From: an uncultured Cellvibrionales bacterium
GTDB lineage: Bacteria; Pseudomonadota; Gammaproteobacteria; Pseudomonadales; Cellvibrionaceae
Direction: 5' to 3'
DNA length: 46,186 bases
NCBI GenBank assembly: GCA_913020115.1
Contig: CAJWBQ010000033.1
Location: 1-46,186 of the forward strand
Positions 16,953-25,502 of the stretch are shown one piece after another. Numbering within the stretch: the first letter of the stretch is position 1; each line of letters opens with the position of its first letter. Made by a program: the position numbers and the translations under genes. Under the pieces are notes generated by a model that saw nothing but the letters and a program-made list of their open reading frames with translations, was not told the DNA's origin and ran no database searches.

Positions 16953-17654
16953 ATGGGTCGTAAAAAAGGCTTAGACATCGCAGGCGCGTATTACTACGTA
17001 GAACTCAACAGCGGCGCCAGACGCAAGCTATTCGATAGCTCAGAGGATTATCAGAGCTTCATGCCTTTGCTGGCAGAGCTGAAGCACAAACATCAGAGTC
17101 ACACTCTGGCCTGGTGCTTATTGCAAAACAGCATTCATCTGCTTGTTAAGGCGGGCCCTGAAGGGCTTAGCACTGCGATCAATAGCTTGAAGAAAACTTA
17201 TACAGAACAAAGTAATCTGCGCAACACCCGCTCTGGCAGCCTATTCACGACAGCCAACAACTGCACGCTAATAGAACCTAGCGAATGGCTGTTACCCGCT
17301 GTGAGGCATATCCATCAATTGCCCCTCCAGCACAAACTGGTGCCAGAGCTGTCTATTTACCCTTGGAGCAGCCACGAGAATTATCGGCTTGCACAAGGGC
17401 CAAATTGGCTTGATTGGGAAAATACCTTGAATAAAATTGCCCAGCAGCGAGCTGGGCGTTTGGCACGCTATGAGAACTTTATTCGCTCAGTAAACCCGCC
17501 TGATGTCGATTGGGTAAACGGTACACACAGCCAGTTTCGCGCTTTAGCCGAGCCCAAATATGTGGCTCAAGTGATGGAAAAAGAGGGCGAGCGCATAAAT
17601 CAAAGCGACTCAAAAATAGAAGACACACACCCTGTGCAAGAGCCATCAGAGTAA
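16953..17654 (+). CDS. Degenerate Y1-transposase-like (TnpA-REP/RayT-related) protein
   Basis: This 233-residue protein has the outline of REP-associated Y1 transposases: an opening GAYYYVELNSGARRKLF in place of the usual G..YHV..R...R..F, then DYQSFMPLLAEL, and a C-terminal YPWSSHENY. The catalytic residues have changed. The HUH position reads N59-S60-I61-H62 instead of NHxH, and the position normally YIHLNP reads H119-I-H-Q-L-P, so the nucleophilic Tyr appears to be His. The gene is intact, with an AGGAAGC ribosome site. It therefore looks like a domesticated or inactive relative kept as a gene rather than an active transposase. It has no flanking inverted repeats or REP pairs that I can see. 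It lies between yajQ and ampE, convergent with ampE. Confidence 0.7.
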   Translation: MGRKKGLDIAGAYYYVELNSGARRKLFDSSEDYQSFMPLLAELKHKHQSHTLAWCLLQNSIHLLVKAGPEGLSTAINSLKKTYTEQSNLRNTRSGSLFTTANNCTLIEPSEWLLPAVRHIHQLPLQHKLVPELSIYPWSSHENYRLAQGPNWLDWENTLNKIAQQRAGRLARYENFIRSVNPPDVDWVNGTHSQFRALAEPKYVAQVMEKEGERINQSDSKIEDTHPVQEPSE

Positions 17655-17686
17655 GTATGCACTTACATCCAAAATAGTAGGCGCAT

Positions 17687-18556
17687 TCACAGCAGCAGCG
17701 AAACAATCGCTATAACACACAACCACAACCACAGCGTTCTAGACAATAAGCTCTGCACCGCGCGTATTTGTTCCGCTGAGGCTCTAGAATGACAAGCTTC
17801 ATCTTTCTCGAGCAAATCTTCGGGCCTAAGATTCAAGGCCCCCTGAACATAGTGTTCCAGCACATTGGCCGAACCGCGCAAGGCACAAAACAAACACTCT
17901 CGCCACTGCTCATAGCAGCTCACAAAGTTACCAGCCAGTGCCCAGCTCAAACCTAGGAGGCGAACAGCTGGCCACTCCAGTGCCCACAAGCACTTATTAA
18001 CCAAGGCCTGATCATGAGCGCCCTCTTCGAGGTTTTCCCGATACAGCACACTTAAGCGATACAGTAAGGCACCTGGGGCGCCTAACACTAAGAACCAAAA
18101 AAACACCGCAAAAAGGCGTTCAAAACCGCGATAGACAACCGCTTGCAAGGCCTCCAAGTGAAGCTCTGACCAGGTGTCGGTATTGCAGGGTTGCGGCTCG
18201 AATGCCAGCTCATCTACAACTAAACTGGCCTGAGTTGAATCCTGTCGTTCTGCTGCATCAATATACTGGTTGACCGCATGGCTGAAATCGCCCCGCCCCA
18301 AGCTATAAAGCAATACCAGCACATTAATAATGAGCACGCCCAGCACCGGCAATATTTTAGCGGCAAGTGCCAAAGCTATGCCAAGTCCCGCCAAGGGTAT
18401 GATGAGTGCCGCAAAAAAAACCAGCTCACCACGTAAGCCGCTGAGATTGCGAAGAGATTCTAATAGCGAATAAAACCAAGCGTCACGATGCAAGGGAGCA
18501 CCAGAACCCCAGATTTGCACAGCGCCCAGCACAAGAAGCAAACTAAGAATGGTCAT
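17687..18556 (-). CDS. ampE: AmpE-like inner-membrane protein
   Basis: This 289-residue polytopic protein has four main hydrophobic segments, at roughly 1-16, 45-85, 145-170 and near 195-210, plus a C-terminal helix. It fits AmpE, the companion of AmpD in the ampDE operon, originally linked to beta-lactamase signalling; its exact function is unsettled. Supporting motifs are LGRGDFSHAVNQYIDAAERQD and FWFLVLGAPGALLYRL. It starts 28 bases after the ampD stop on the same strand, so translation from a shared message is expected. The identification relies on operon position plus motif similarity. Confidence 0.88.
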   Translation of the reverse strand: MTILSLLLVLGAVQIWGSGAPLHRDAWFYSLLESLRNLSGLRGELVFFAALIIPLAGLGIALALAAKILPVLGVLIINVLVLLYSLGRGDFSHAVNQYIDAAERQDSTQASLVVDELAFEPQPCNTDTWSELHLEALQAVVYRGFERLFAVFFWFLVLGAPGALLYRLSVLYRENLEEGAHDQALVNKCLWALEWPAVRLLGLSWALAGNFVSCYEQWRECLFCALRGSANVLEHYVQGALNLRPEDLLEKDEACHSRASAEQIRAVQSLLSRTLWLWLCVIAIVSLLL

Positions 18557-18584
18557 AAACTAAAGTCTCCGCGACGAGCGATTA

Positions 18585-19133
18585 TTATAATGTGCTTTTA
18601 TAGCGATGCCAGTCAAAAGCAGAACCCGGATCGGTTTTACGGCCTGGGGCGATATCGCAATGGCCTGTAATTCTGTCTGGAGTAATATTCGGGTAAGCTT
18701 TCATGATAGCCTGAGTTACAAGAGCCAAGCTTTGATATTGCGGGTCAGTGTAAGGCCTATCGTCCTCCCCTTCCAGCTCAATGCCAATGGAGAAGTCATT
18801 ACACTCGGCTTGGCCCGCGAAAATAGATTTCCCAGCGTGCCAAGCTCGCGCGTCAAAACCAACAAATTGAGTGACATCGCCCTTTCGGTCAATCAGCAAA
18901 TGAGCCGAGACACATAAATCAGAAATTGTTTGAAAATAAGGATCTTGAGGAACATCGAGACGATTGCAGAAAAACGCTTCAATATGGCCACCGCCAAATT
19001 GGCCCGGCGGCAAACTAATATTGTGGATAACCAATAGGGAGATTTCGGTATTGGCTGGGCGTTGATTAAAATTTGGCGAGGGGCAAAGCGTGGCGCCTTC
19101 AAGCTGACCACTGATCACCGTATATGTTGTCAC
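18585..19133 (-). CDS. ampD: 1,6-anhydro-N-acetylmuramyl-L-alanine amidase AmpD
   Basis: This cytoplasmic zinc amidase cleaves the stem peptide from anhydroMurNAc during peptidoglycan recycling, lowering the AmpR inducer. The zinc ligands are visible as H37 (LVIHNIS), H158 and D168 (TGHCDIAPGRKTDPG), with E119 (IGIELEG) and K166 as catalytic helpers. Length 182 matches the soluble AmpD rather than the larger periplasmic AmiD/AmpDh forms, and no signal peptide is present. The start is GTG with GGAGG upstream. It leads the ampDE operon. Confidence 0.96.
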   Translation of the reverse strand: MTTYTVISGQLEGATLCPSPNFNQRPANTEISLLVIHNISLPPGQFGGGHIEAFFCNRLDVPQDPYFQTISDLCVSAHLLIDRKGDVTQFVGFDARAWHAGKSIFAGQAECNDFSIGIELEGEDDRPYTDPQYQSLALVTQAIMKAYPNITPDRITGHCDIAPGRKTDPGSAFDWHRYKSTL

Positions 19134-19188
19134 CGAGCTGAGGCCTCCACAGACAGGAAAACCTCATCATAGATGATCTGGAGGGCAA

Positions 19189-21639
19189 TTACCCGACTGA
19201 GCTGCGGCTTGCCCGTAAATTGCCAATAACTGATTCCAAAGCACGGTCAAACAACATACCGTCATCCAGTTGATTGATTGCTCCCAGCTCGAGCGCTTTG
19301 GCCAAGGTGGCACGGTTTTTTTCCGCGACCTTATTACCCGAGCGATTCACAAAGATATACTTTCCAGCACTCTTAATAATGGCGGCCAAACGACAGCGAT
19401 AGGTTTGCCCTCCTTCCTCTACCATTTCAAACCAAGCACCTTGAGTGAGACGGTCAACTTGGCCCAAATAATATTCGTCTTGCTCTGCCTCCTCTACCTC
19501 AGACGAGGTCTGGGAAACTTCCTGATTAGGAGTTTCTACGCTTGCGTCTTTTACAGCAGCTGGTTTTGCAAAAGTTGGCTTTTCAAGGCCCGTTTTTTCA
19601 AGAGTTGCGCTGGTTTGAAGCTCTGCGGGCGTCTCGATAATGACCTTAATTTCGGGCTGTGATTGAGCAATAGACTCTTCAAGAGGCTTAAGCTGAGGCA
19701 CATCAGGGGCCGGAACATCAAGTAGATTTTCAGCTGGAGCCGGTGTGTCTGCAACTTTCACCTCGGCCACAGTAACCTTAGGTTTGGCAGTCAATTGAGC
19801 AAGGTGGAGTTTCTCCAGTTCTTGCAGCAGTTTTTGCATTTCAAAGGGGTTGTAAGAAATGCTCTCCAAACCTAGGCGGATGCGCTTTAACAAGCTGGGC
19901 AACATCTTTAACAAACCACTGCGGTCGTCTTGCCCCAAATCATCCCCAACACTCCAGACAATGTCTCGGGCGGTATCAACACCCTCGCTCCAATGATGGC
20001 TTTCGACACCATGCTTCAAGCAAATCAACAAGAGTACATTGCCCCAAGCTTCATTGATCAGCGTGGCAACACCCTCAGGGAGTGTTAGACCCGCAACAAC
20101 GTCGGCTAATGCAGCTTCCACAGACTCTCGTGCACTTTCAGATTTTGCTTTACCGGACTCAGCATCAATAATTCGCTGCTCAAGAAGCGCGGCACGGCGC
20201 TGCTCTTTTTCAGTAAAAGAAACAAAATCCGTCAATAAATCAGTGAATATACTGGCATCGGATTCGTAGCCTTCAAGCACCTGCCCAACCAGCTTGGTGA
20301 TTTTCGTTAGCAGAATTCCACTGCCGGGGTCGCCATCGTGCCAACCCAAGCCGGCCGACGCCATTTCATTCAACAAGCGACGCGCGGGGTGCCCACCATG
20401 GCTAAAGAAAGTTTTGTCGGCCAGAGCGACTTTTAACAAAGGGATTTGTAGACGCGCAAGTTGCGCCTTCATAACCGCGTCTAAATTGCTGTCTTCCAAA
20501 ATGTAATCAAAGAGTAAATTAACCAAATTGATGACATCACTGTCCATTTGACGGAGTTCTTGAGACTGCCCCTGAGCCAAGAGATATTGAGATAACAAAG
20601 AAGCGACATCCAGCCTGCCACTGCCTCCAATAGTCTGTGGCTGATGCTGCAGACCGTTTAACGCCGATATTACGTCTGGAGTTTGCACATGCCCGGACAC
20701 GCCGTTGCTCGAAGCCGAGCCGCCACTAAATAAGTCATGCAGGTTTACCACGCCCCCCGCAGCGGAGCCCATTTGAATTTGCGTGCCATGCTGAGCGCCT
20801 AGGGCCACTGCGCCGTGATTCATACCCGCTTGAGGCGCACCCAAATCTGACAAACCCGGTGCATTACTGGCCACAGGGGCCGTAGTTGGAGACGGCGTTG
20901 CACGACGAGCGTGTTGCAGCTCAGCCGCCAAATTGGGCTGAACATTATGTTCAACGAGTACTGCATTGGAGTTACTGTAGACCTTCGCCAAGTCGGCCAT
21001 TACAAACTTATCAAAAAGCTTAAAAAGCACCAATTTAGCTTTAATGTCGATCTTCAAGCGGTCACTTGCCGTACTAAAGCTGCGGCACAGTGTCGGCGGG
21101 GCTAAAGGATTCGTTTCGCTATGAACTTCCCCCGCCAACAAATAGTTAGCGCGAATGTTCAAGTGTTCTATGGGCGTGACGTACTCTTTACTCGCCCGAC
21201 GCACCATGGAATCAATGGCCACGAGCTCTTCCAAGTCTTCATTGTTAACCAAACTGAGGTTATCGATGGACACCTCATCACTTACAGTGGGGATTTCATC
21301 TGGTAGTGAAGCGCTGCTCAATAAAGCGGCGAAGCCGAGATCTATGCTCTCAAAGAAACCGGCTTCTATGTCTCGTCGCTGAATTCGAACTTCACGCATT
21401 GATTCAAAATAGAGATTTTGCTCTTGATTGTTCGTGGCCTGATCGGCCAATTTAAACAGCGCGTCATCGGCCTGTTCAAACAACTTACTGAGTCTTTCAC
21501 TGAGATCTCGCCGCGCACGATCACGTACAGCGTGCATGGGCGCTGGCAAGCGTGTTAGAGGCACGCCTTTAGGTCTAGCGGCGTCTGTGGGTAAAGGCAC
21601 CACATTACTCGCTGAAAACTGTTTTTTACCGCCAGACAT
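19189..21639 (-). CDS. DUF1631 family large cytoplasmic protein
   Basis: This 816-residue protein has no membrane segments. The N-terminal half (about 35-230) is helical and includes LFEQADDALFKLADQATNNQEQ and DIEAGFFESIDLGF, typical of DUF1631. A low-complexity Gly/Ala/Gln linker (about 245-345) and a second helical part follow. A Pro/Ala/Val/Lys-rich hinge (about 630-725) leads to a small beta-rich end domain (GAWFEMVEEGGQTYRCRLAAI...KYIFVNRSGNK) that resembles a PilZ-like barrel. No RxxxR/DxSxxG cyclic di-GMP signature is obvious. Function is unknown. The place between ampD and nadC is, from memory, shared with Pseudomonas. The start has GGGAG upstream, and the gene is divergent from the retropepsin gene. 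Confidence 0.85.
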   Translation of the reverse strand: MSGGKKQFSASNVVPLPTDAARPKGVPLTRLPAPMHAVRDRARRDLSERLSKLFEQADDALFKLADQATNNQEQNLYFESMREVRIQRRDIEAGFFESIDLGFAALLSSASLPDEIPTVSDEVSIDNLSLVNNEDLEELVAIDSMVRRASKEYVTPIEHLNIRANYLLAGEVHSETNPLAPPTLCRSFSTASDRLKIDIKAKLVLFKLFDKFVMADLAKVYSNSNAVLVEHNVQPNLAAELQHARRATPSPTTAPVASNAPGLSDLGAPQAGMNHGAVALGAQHGTQIQMGSAAGGVVNLHDLFSGGSASSNGVSGHVQTPDVISALNGLQHQPQTIGGSGRLDVASLLSQYLLAQGQSQELRQMDSDVINLVNLLFDYILEDSNLDAVMKAQLARLQIPLLKVALADKTFFSHGGHPARRLLNEMASAGLGWHDGDPGSGILLTKITKLVGQVLEGYESDASIFTDLLTDFVSFTEKEQRRAALLEQRIIDAESGKAKSESARESVEAALADVVAGLTLPEGVATLINEAWGNVLLLICLKHGVESHHWSEGVDTARDIVWSVGDDLGQDDRSGLLKMLPSLLKRIRLGLESISYNPFEMQKLLQELEKLHLAQLTAKPKVTVAEVKVADTPAPAENLLDVPAPDVPQLKPLEESIAQSQPEIKVIIETPAELQTSATLEKTGLEKPTFAKPAAVKDASVETPNQEVSQTSSEVEEAEQDEYYLGQVDRLTQGAWFEMVEEGGQTYRCRLAAIIKSAGKYIFVNRSGNKVAEKNRATLAKALELGAINQLDDGMLFDRALESVIGNLRASRSSVG

Positions 21640-21680
21640 GTTGGACTCCCATGGGTCGAAATGGTCTCAAACTGACAATT

Positions 21681-21709
21681 TTGAGCACTTTCACTCCCTT
21701 GATTATAAT
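21681..21709 (+). promoter_or_regulatory. Sigma-70 promoter with overlapping 16-bp palindrome
   Basis: TTGAGC (21681-21686) and TATAAT (21704-21709) are separated by 17 bases, which makes a good sigma-70 promoter for the retropepsin gene starting at 21778. The -10 box lies inside the perfect palindrome CTTGATTATAATCAAG (21698-21713), a possible operator. The -35 overlaps the right half of CTCAAA...TTTGAG (21666-21685). Confidence 0.65.
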
Positions 21710-21777
21710 CAAGCTCGACAGAAGGCACAGCGACAATTGATAATATCGAGACCCTGATCACACTGCGGACGCTTTAA

Positions 21778-22299
21778 ATGACTCAAAACCAAGCCGGACA
21801 ACAGCTAGGTAAAGGCATGATGACCCTCGCTTGGGTAGGATTGCTCATAGGCCTTACCTTTTTCTTTGGGAATTGGGAGAAACAGCAGATCAACCCCAAT
21901 CGCTCACCTGAAAGCCTAGTAGGCAACGGCCTTATAGAAGTGGTACTAGAGGGTAACAGACGGCATCACTACCTGGCTAATGGGCATATTAATGGCCGAG
22001 AGGTCACCTATTTACTGGATACCGGCGCCAGCGACGTGGTGGTACCCGCGGGGCTTGCGAACAAATTGCAGCTTCAGCCGGGCGCGCGAGGCTACGCCAT
22101 GACAGCCAATGGCAAAGTAGAAATAAGAGCCACCACAATCAAGCACCTTCAGCTAGGAGAGATTTCTCTTCGCAACGTGCGCGCAAGCATTAACCCTGGC
22201 ATGCGTGGCCAAGAGATATTGTTGGGTATGAGTGCCCTGAAGGAAATAGAATTTACCCAGCGAGGCAATCAGTTAACCCTGCGGCAATATCAGCAGTGA
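21778..22299 (+). CDS. Membrane-anchored retropepsin-like aspartic protease
   Basis: This 173-residue protein has an N-terminal membrane helix (about 13-31) and a periplasmic retropepsin-like domain. The catalytic motif is LLDTGASDVVV (D81-T82-G83). It is followed by the flap region and by EILLGMSALKEIEF, where the family's second hydrophobic-Gly motif lies. The fold works as a homodimer, each chain giving one Asp. It matches the TIGR02281-type clan AA proteases of proteobacteria, whose substrates are mostly unknown. A strong promoter lies 70 bases upstream. The next gene downstream is nadC, 88 bases on. Confidence 0.88.
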   Translation: MTQNQAGQQLGKGMMTLAWVGLLIGLTFFFGNWEKQQINPNRSPESLVGNGLIEVVLEGNRRHHYLANGHINGREVTYLLDTGASDVVVPAGLANKLQLQPGARGYAMTANGKVEIRATTIKHLQLGEISLRNVRASINPGMRGQEILLGMSALKEIEFTQRGNQLTLRQYQQ

Positions 22300-22335
22300 A
22301 GGCTGGCGTAAAGCTTGCTAGAATGTCTCTCATTA

Positions 22336-22353
22336 TTGAAATGAGCATTTCAA
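22336..22353. promoter_or_regulatory. Perfect inverted repeat upstream of nadC (candidate operator)
   Basis: TTGAAATG (22336-22343) and CATTTCAA (22346-22353) form a perfect 8-bp inverted repeat with a two-base spacer, 35 bases before the nadC start. Its size and place suit a dimeric repressor site; whether it relates to NAD control is unknown. Confidence 0.4.
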
Positions 22354-22387
22354 AAGAAGCTATTTAAAAAACGATTTAAGAGACTAT

Positions 22388-23233
22388 ATGAACAGCGACA
22401 TCCCGGGCTTACAGCAAGACCTTGAGGCCAGTGTGACATTTGCACTAGCAGAAGACATTGGCAGTGGCGACATCACCGCCCAGCTAATTCCAGAAGACCA
22501 GCGCGCCAAGGCGACTGTAATCACACGAGAGAATGCCGTGATTTGCGGTGTTGAGTGGGTAAATGAAGTGTTCCGCCAGCTAGACCCCCAAGTTGTAGTG
22601 ACCTGGCTAGTAGCAGACGGGCAGCGTGTTGAAGCGAACAGTGAGCTCTTTACCCTAGAAGGCTCTGCTCGGAGTTTGTTAACTGGCGAGAGAACCGCGC
22701 TGAACTTTCTACAACTGCTGTCTGGAACCGCGACAATTTGTAGGAAGTATGCAGACTTGGTTGAAGGGACTGGGGTTAAGTTGTTGGATACACGAAAGAC
22801 GATTCCCGGTTTGAGAACGGCGCAGAAGTATGCGGTGACTCAGGGAGGGTGCTTTAATCATCGAGTGGGCTTGTATGATGCTTTTTTGATTAAGGAGAAT
22901 CATATTATGGCTTGTGGGGGGATTGGGGCGGCTGTTCGTAGCGCAAAATTACAAGCGCCTACAAAAAATGTTGAAATTGAAGTGGAGAGCATTGATGAAC
23001 TTAAAGCGTCAATAGCTGCCAAGACTGACATCATAATGCTTGATAATTTCCCCCCGGAAATGCTCCTTAGAGCCGTTAAGTTAAACGAAGGAGCTGCAAA
23101 ACTTGAGGCATCAGGTGGAATAACAAGCGAAACACTAAGACATATTGCCGAGACGGGGGTCGATTTCATATCCATCGGCGAGCTGACAAAAAATTGTATG
23201 GCTATTGACTTGTCGTTAAGAATAACAGCGTAG
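22388..23233 (+). CDS. nadC: Nicotinate-nucleotide pyrophosphorylase (carboxylating)
   Basis: This enzyme converts quinolinate and PRPP to nicotinate mononucleotide, CO2 and PPi in de novo NAD synthesis. Family features are [12 protein letters not shown] near the start, [36 protein letters not shown] (catalytic Arg/Lys), [33 protein letters not shown] and the closing SGGIT...[10 protein letters not shown]. Length 281 is typical. The codon style is uneven: about 22738-22945 is rich in GGG, TTG, GTG and AAG codons, while the following part is AT-richer like the glycan locus after it. This suggests a recombination patch, though the protein stays intact. Confidence 0.96.
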   Translation: MNSDIPGLQQDLEASVTFALAEDIGSGDITAQLIPEDQRAKATVITRENAVICGVEWVNEVFRQLDPQVVVTWLVADGQRVEANSELFTLEGSARSLLTGERTALNFLQLLSGTATICRKYADLVEGTGVKLLDTRKTIPGLRTAQKYAVTQGGCFNHRVGLYDAFLIKENHIMACGGIGAAVRSAKLQAPTKNVEIEVESIDELKASIAAKTDIIMLDNFPPEMLLRAVKLNEGAAKLEASGGITSETLRHIAETGVDFISIGELTKNCMAIDLSLRITA

Positions 23234-23315
23234 ATGACGATGCCGCGTTTACACCATGAAACAATCTCCAATGTATGTATGCGTGGCGAATACAACAATA
23301 CCTCAAGGAACAGAA

Positions 23316-24182
23316 ATGGGTACGGATCTATCTATTGTATTACCGTCTAAAAACGAAGCTCTTTCACTCTCTACCTTGCTGCCTGCAATTCGTCAGGCGC
23401 ACCCTACAGCCGAAATAATCGTTGTGAATGATGGCTCTAGTGATAACACCTCAGACATTTGTGGCGAACTAGATGTGATCGAGCTCAAGCACCCATACTC
23501 CAAAGGAAATGGCGCTGCCATAAAAGCTGGAGCTTCAAAAGCACAAGGAAAAACCATACTGTTTATGGACGCAGACGGGCAGCACAAACCTGAAGATATC
23601 AACCAATTATTGGACGTTTTCAACTCCGGTTACGATATGGTGGTTGGCGCAAGAGATCACTCATCCCAAGCTAGCATAGGGCGCTTAGCTGCCAATAAAG
23701 TTTACAATCGATTAGCCAGCTTTATGGTTGGTCACAAAGTACCGGACCTTACGTCCGGTTTCAGAGTAGTGAACGCAGAGAAATTCAAGAAATTTCTTCA
23801 TTTGCTTCCAAATGGTTTTTCATATCCCACCACCAGTACAATGGCCTTTTTCCGCGCGGGCCATTCTGTGGCTTACACCCCGATAATAACCAATAAACGA
23901 ACCGGTAAAAGCCATATTAGCTTGACCAAGGACGGCCTAAAATTTCTCCTGATCATATTTAAAGTCGGAGTGCTTTATTCCCCGCTAAAAATGTTTACGC
24001 CAATAAGCGCAGTGCTTTTCGGACTTGGCCTTCTGAGATACGCCTATACCTTCATTAGTTTCGGCACATTCACCAACATGACTGCGCTACTTTTTAGTAC
24101 TTCACTTATTGTTTTTTTAATCGGCCTGGTTTCCGAACAAATTACGATGCTAATCTATCAATCCGAAAAAAATGAACCCTAG
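23316..24182 (+). CDS. GT2 glycosyltransferase, polyprenyl-phosphate sugar synthase-like
   Basis: The 288-residue form starting at 23316 has AAGGA six bases upstream; an ATG at 23256 would add 20 residues unlike the family. The GT-A domain is clear: LSIVLPSKNEALSL, VVNDGSSDNT and the metal-binding MDADGQH. Two hydrophobic segments follow near the C-terminus (about 221-245 and 253-277). This layout resembles dolichol-phosphate mannosyltransferase and GtrB-type enzymes that make undecaprenyl-phosphate-linked sugars. The sugar is not predictable. As first gene of the locus, 82 bases after nadC, it may supply a donor for the GT-C protein at the other end. Confidence 0.85.
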   Translation: MGTDLSIVLPSKNEALSLSTLLPAIRQAHPTAEIIVVNDGSSDNTSDICGELDVIELKHPYSKGNGAAIKAGASKAQGKTILFMDADGQHKPEDINQLLDVFNSGYDMVVGARDHSSQASIGRLAANKVYNRLASFMVGHKVPDLTSGFRVVNAEKFKKFLHLLPNGFSYPTTSTMAFFRAGHSVAYTPIITNKRTGKSHISLTKDGLKFLLIIFKVGVLYSPLKMFTPISAVLFGLGLLRYAYTFISFGTFTNMTALLFSTSLIVFLIGLVSEQITMLIYQSEKNEP

Positions 24183-24203
24183 AAATTTCGGGAGGAAAGA
24201 ACT

Positions 24204-25436
24204 ATGGCGATAAAAATCTTATTCGTTTCTTCGTTCTTCCCAACGGCCCCTAATGACGATCTACCATTGTTTTTATTGGAACAGGTAAACGCGCTCGCTG
24301 AATACGATACGGAGATAACAGTTTTGGCAGCTACCCGTATGGGGCGCCCAGGAGCACCACTTGCTCCAAACATAACAGTGAGACGGTTCAATTACTTTTG
24401 GCCAACTAACAAGCAAAACCTAACCAACCTAGGCATACTCCCAGCTATTAGCAAAAGTAAGTGGAATATTCTCCAAGTACCTTTGATGTTCTACTACGAG
24501 TACAGAGCCCTAGCCAAAGCGATTGGAGAAGTAAAGCCAGATTACATATACTCGCATTGGTTCTTACCCCAAGGGCTGCTTTGCCACATACAGGCTAAAC
24601 AAAACGACATTCCACATGTATTCACAAGTCATTCGTACGACGTGGAAATCTGTAAAAAACTACCTTTTTTCGGACGGAAAATGGTTCGTGCAGCACTCTC
24701 CTCTGTTAAGGCAGCAAGCGCTGTAAGTCAAAGAACACTAGACGGGATATCGAGTTTCTACAGCGGAGACGAATGGGCTGACATCAAACACAAATTTCAA
24801 GTAATTCCAATGGGAATTCACCTTCCGGATATAGAAGATATTGTTCAACCGCGCGAAGTAATAGAGACCAGCGCCCTATCGGGAAAAAAGGTCCTCCTAT
24901 TTATGGGGCGGTTTGTCGAAAAGAAAGGCATACATACTTTGCTAAAGGCCCTTAAAATAATAAGCGAAAAAGACCCTGCAGTCATTCTGATTCTCGCTGG
25001 AGTAGGTCCGATCGCAACCAAGATTGATCAGTGGATCTTAGATTTAGATTTGAAGAGCAAAGTTATTCAGCCAGGATTCGTCACCCAAAAAGAAAAGGCA
25101 TACTACCTGAGAAATTCACACTTATACATTTTGCCTTCTATAAGCGGAAATAATGGTGACAGAGAAGGTCTGCCAGTGTCACTTTTGGAAGCGATGTCAT
25201 ACCAAAAAATTTGTATTGCAAGCGTGGGAAGTGGAGCCGAGGAGGTAATAAACGACAACGTGAACGGCTACCTTTGCGAAGCGGGGCATGAAACGTCCTT
25301 AGTACAGAAAATTGAACTTGCCCTCGGTAGCAGCCGTGAAGAAACCCTAAATATGGCTAGGTTAGCGCGGGCGAAAGCAGAGCAATACAGTTGGAATTAT
25401 ATTGCGAGAAAGCAATACTGGCACTTTTTCAACTAA
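24204..25436 (+). CDS. GT4 family glycosyltransferase
   Basis: This 410-residue GT-B protein has a strong ribosome site (GGGAGGAAAG). The N-terminal domain begins KILFVSSFFPTA, with the acceptor side around SHWFLPQG and TSHSYDVE. The C-terminal donor domain has LLFMGRFVEKKGIHTLLKA, then GFVTQKEKAYYLRNSHLYILPS and the EX7E-type motif around EGLPVSLLEAM. It is a retaining transferase using a nucleotide sugar on the cytoplasmic face; sugar and linkage are unknown. It follows the GT2 by 21 bases and is probably in one operon with it. Confidence 0.9.
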   Translation: MAIKILFVSSFFPTAPNDDLPLFLLEQVNALAEYDTEITVLAATRMGRPGAPLAPNITVRRFNYFWPTNKQNLTNLGILPAISKSKWNILQVPLMFYYEYRALAKAIGEVKPDYIYSHWFLPQGLLCHIQAKQNDIPHVFTSHSYDVEICKKLPFFGRKMVRAALSSVKAASAVSQRTLDGISSFYSGDEWADIKHKFQVIPMGIHLPDIEDIVQPREVIETSALSGKKVLLFMGRFVEKKGIHTLLKALKIISEKDPAVILILAGVGPIATKIDQWILDLDLKSKVIQPGFVTQKEKAYYLRNSHLYILPSISGNNGDREGLPVSLLEAMSYQKICIASVGSGAEEVINDNVNGYLCEAGHETSLVQKIELALGSSREETLNMARLARAKAEQYSWNYIARKQYWHFFN

Positions 25437-25502
25437 TAATCACCAATCAAATTTCAATTTTTAGAGTTTTTTACTACCATCGCTGGAGCACTGTTATTCA
25501 GA

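Noticed and set aside
16953..17654. An active insertion sequence
   Set aside because: Catalytic His and Tyr positions are substituted and no terminal hairpins or repeats flank the gene.
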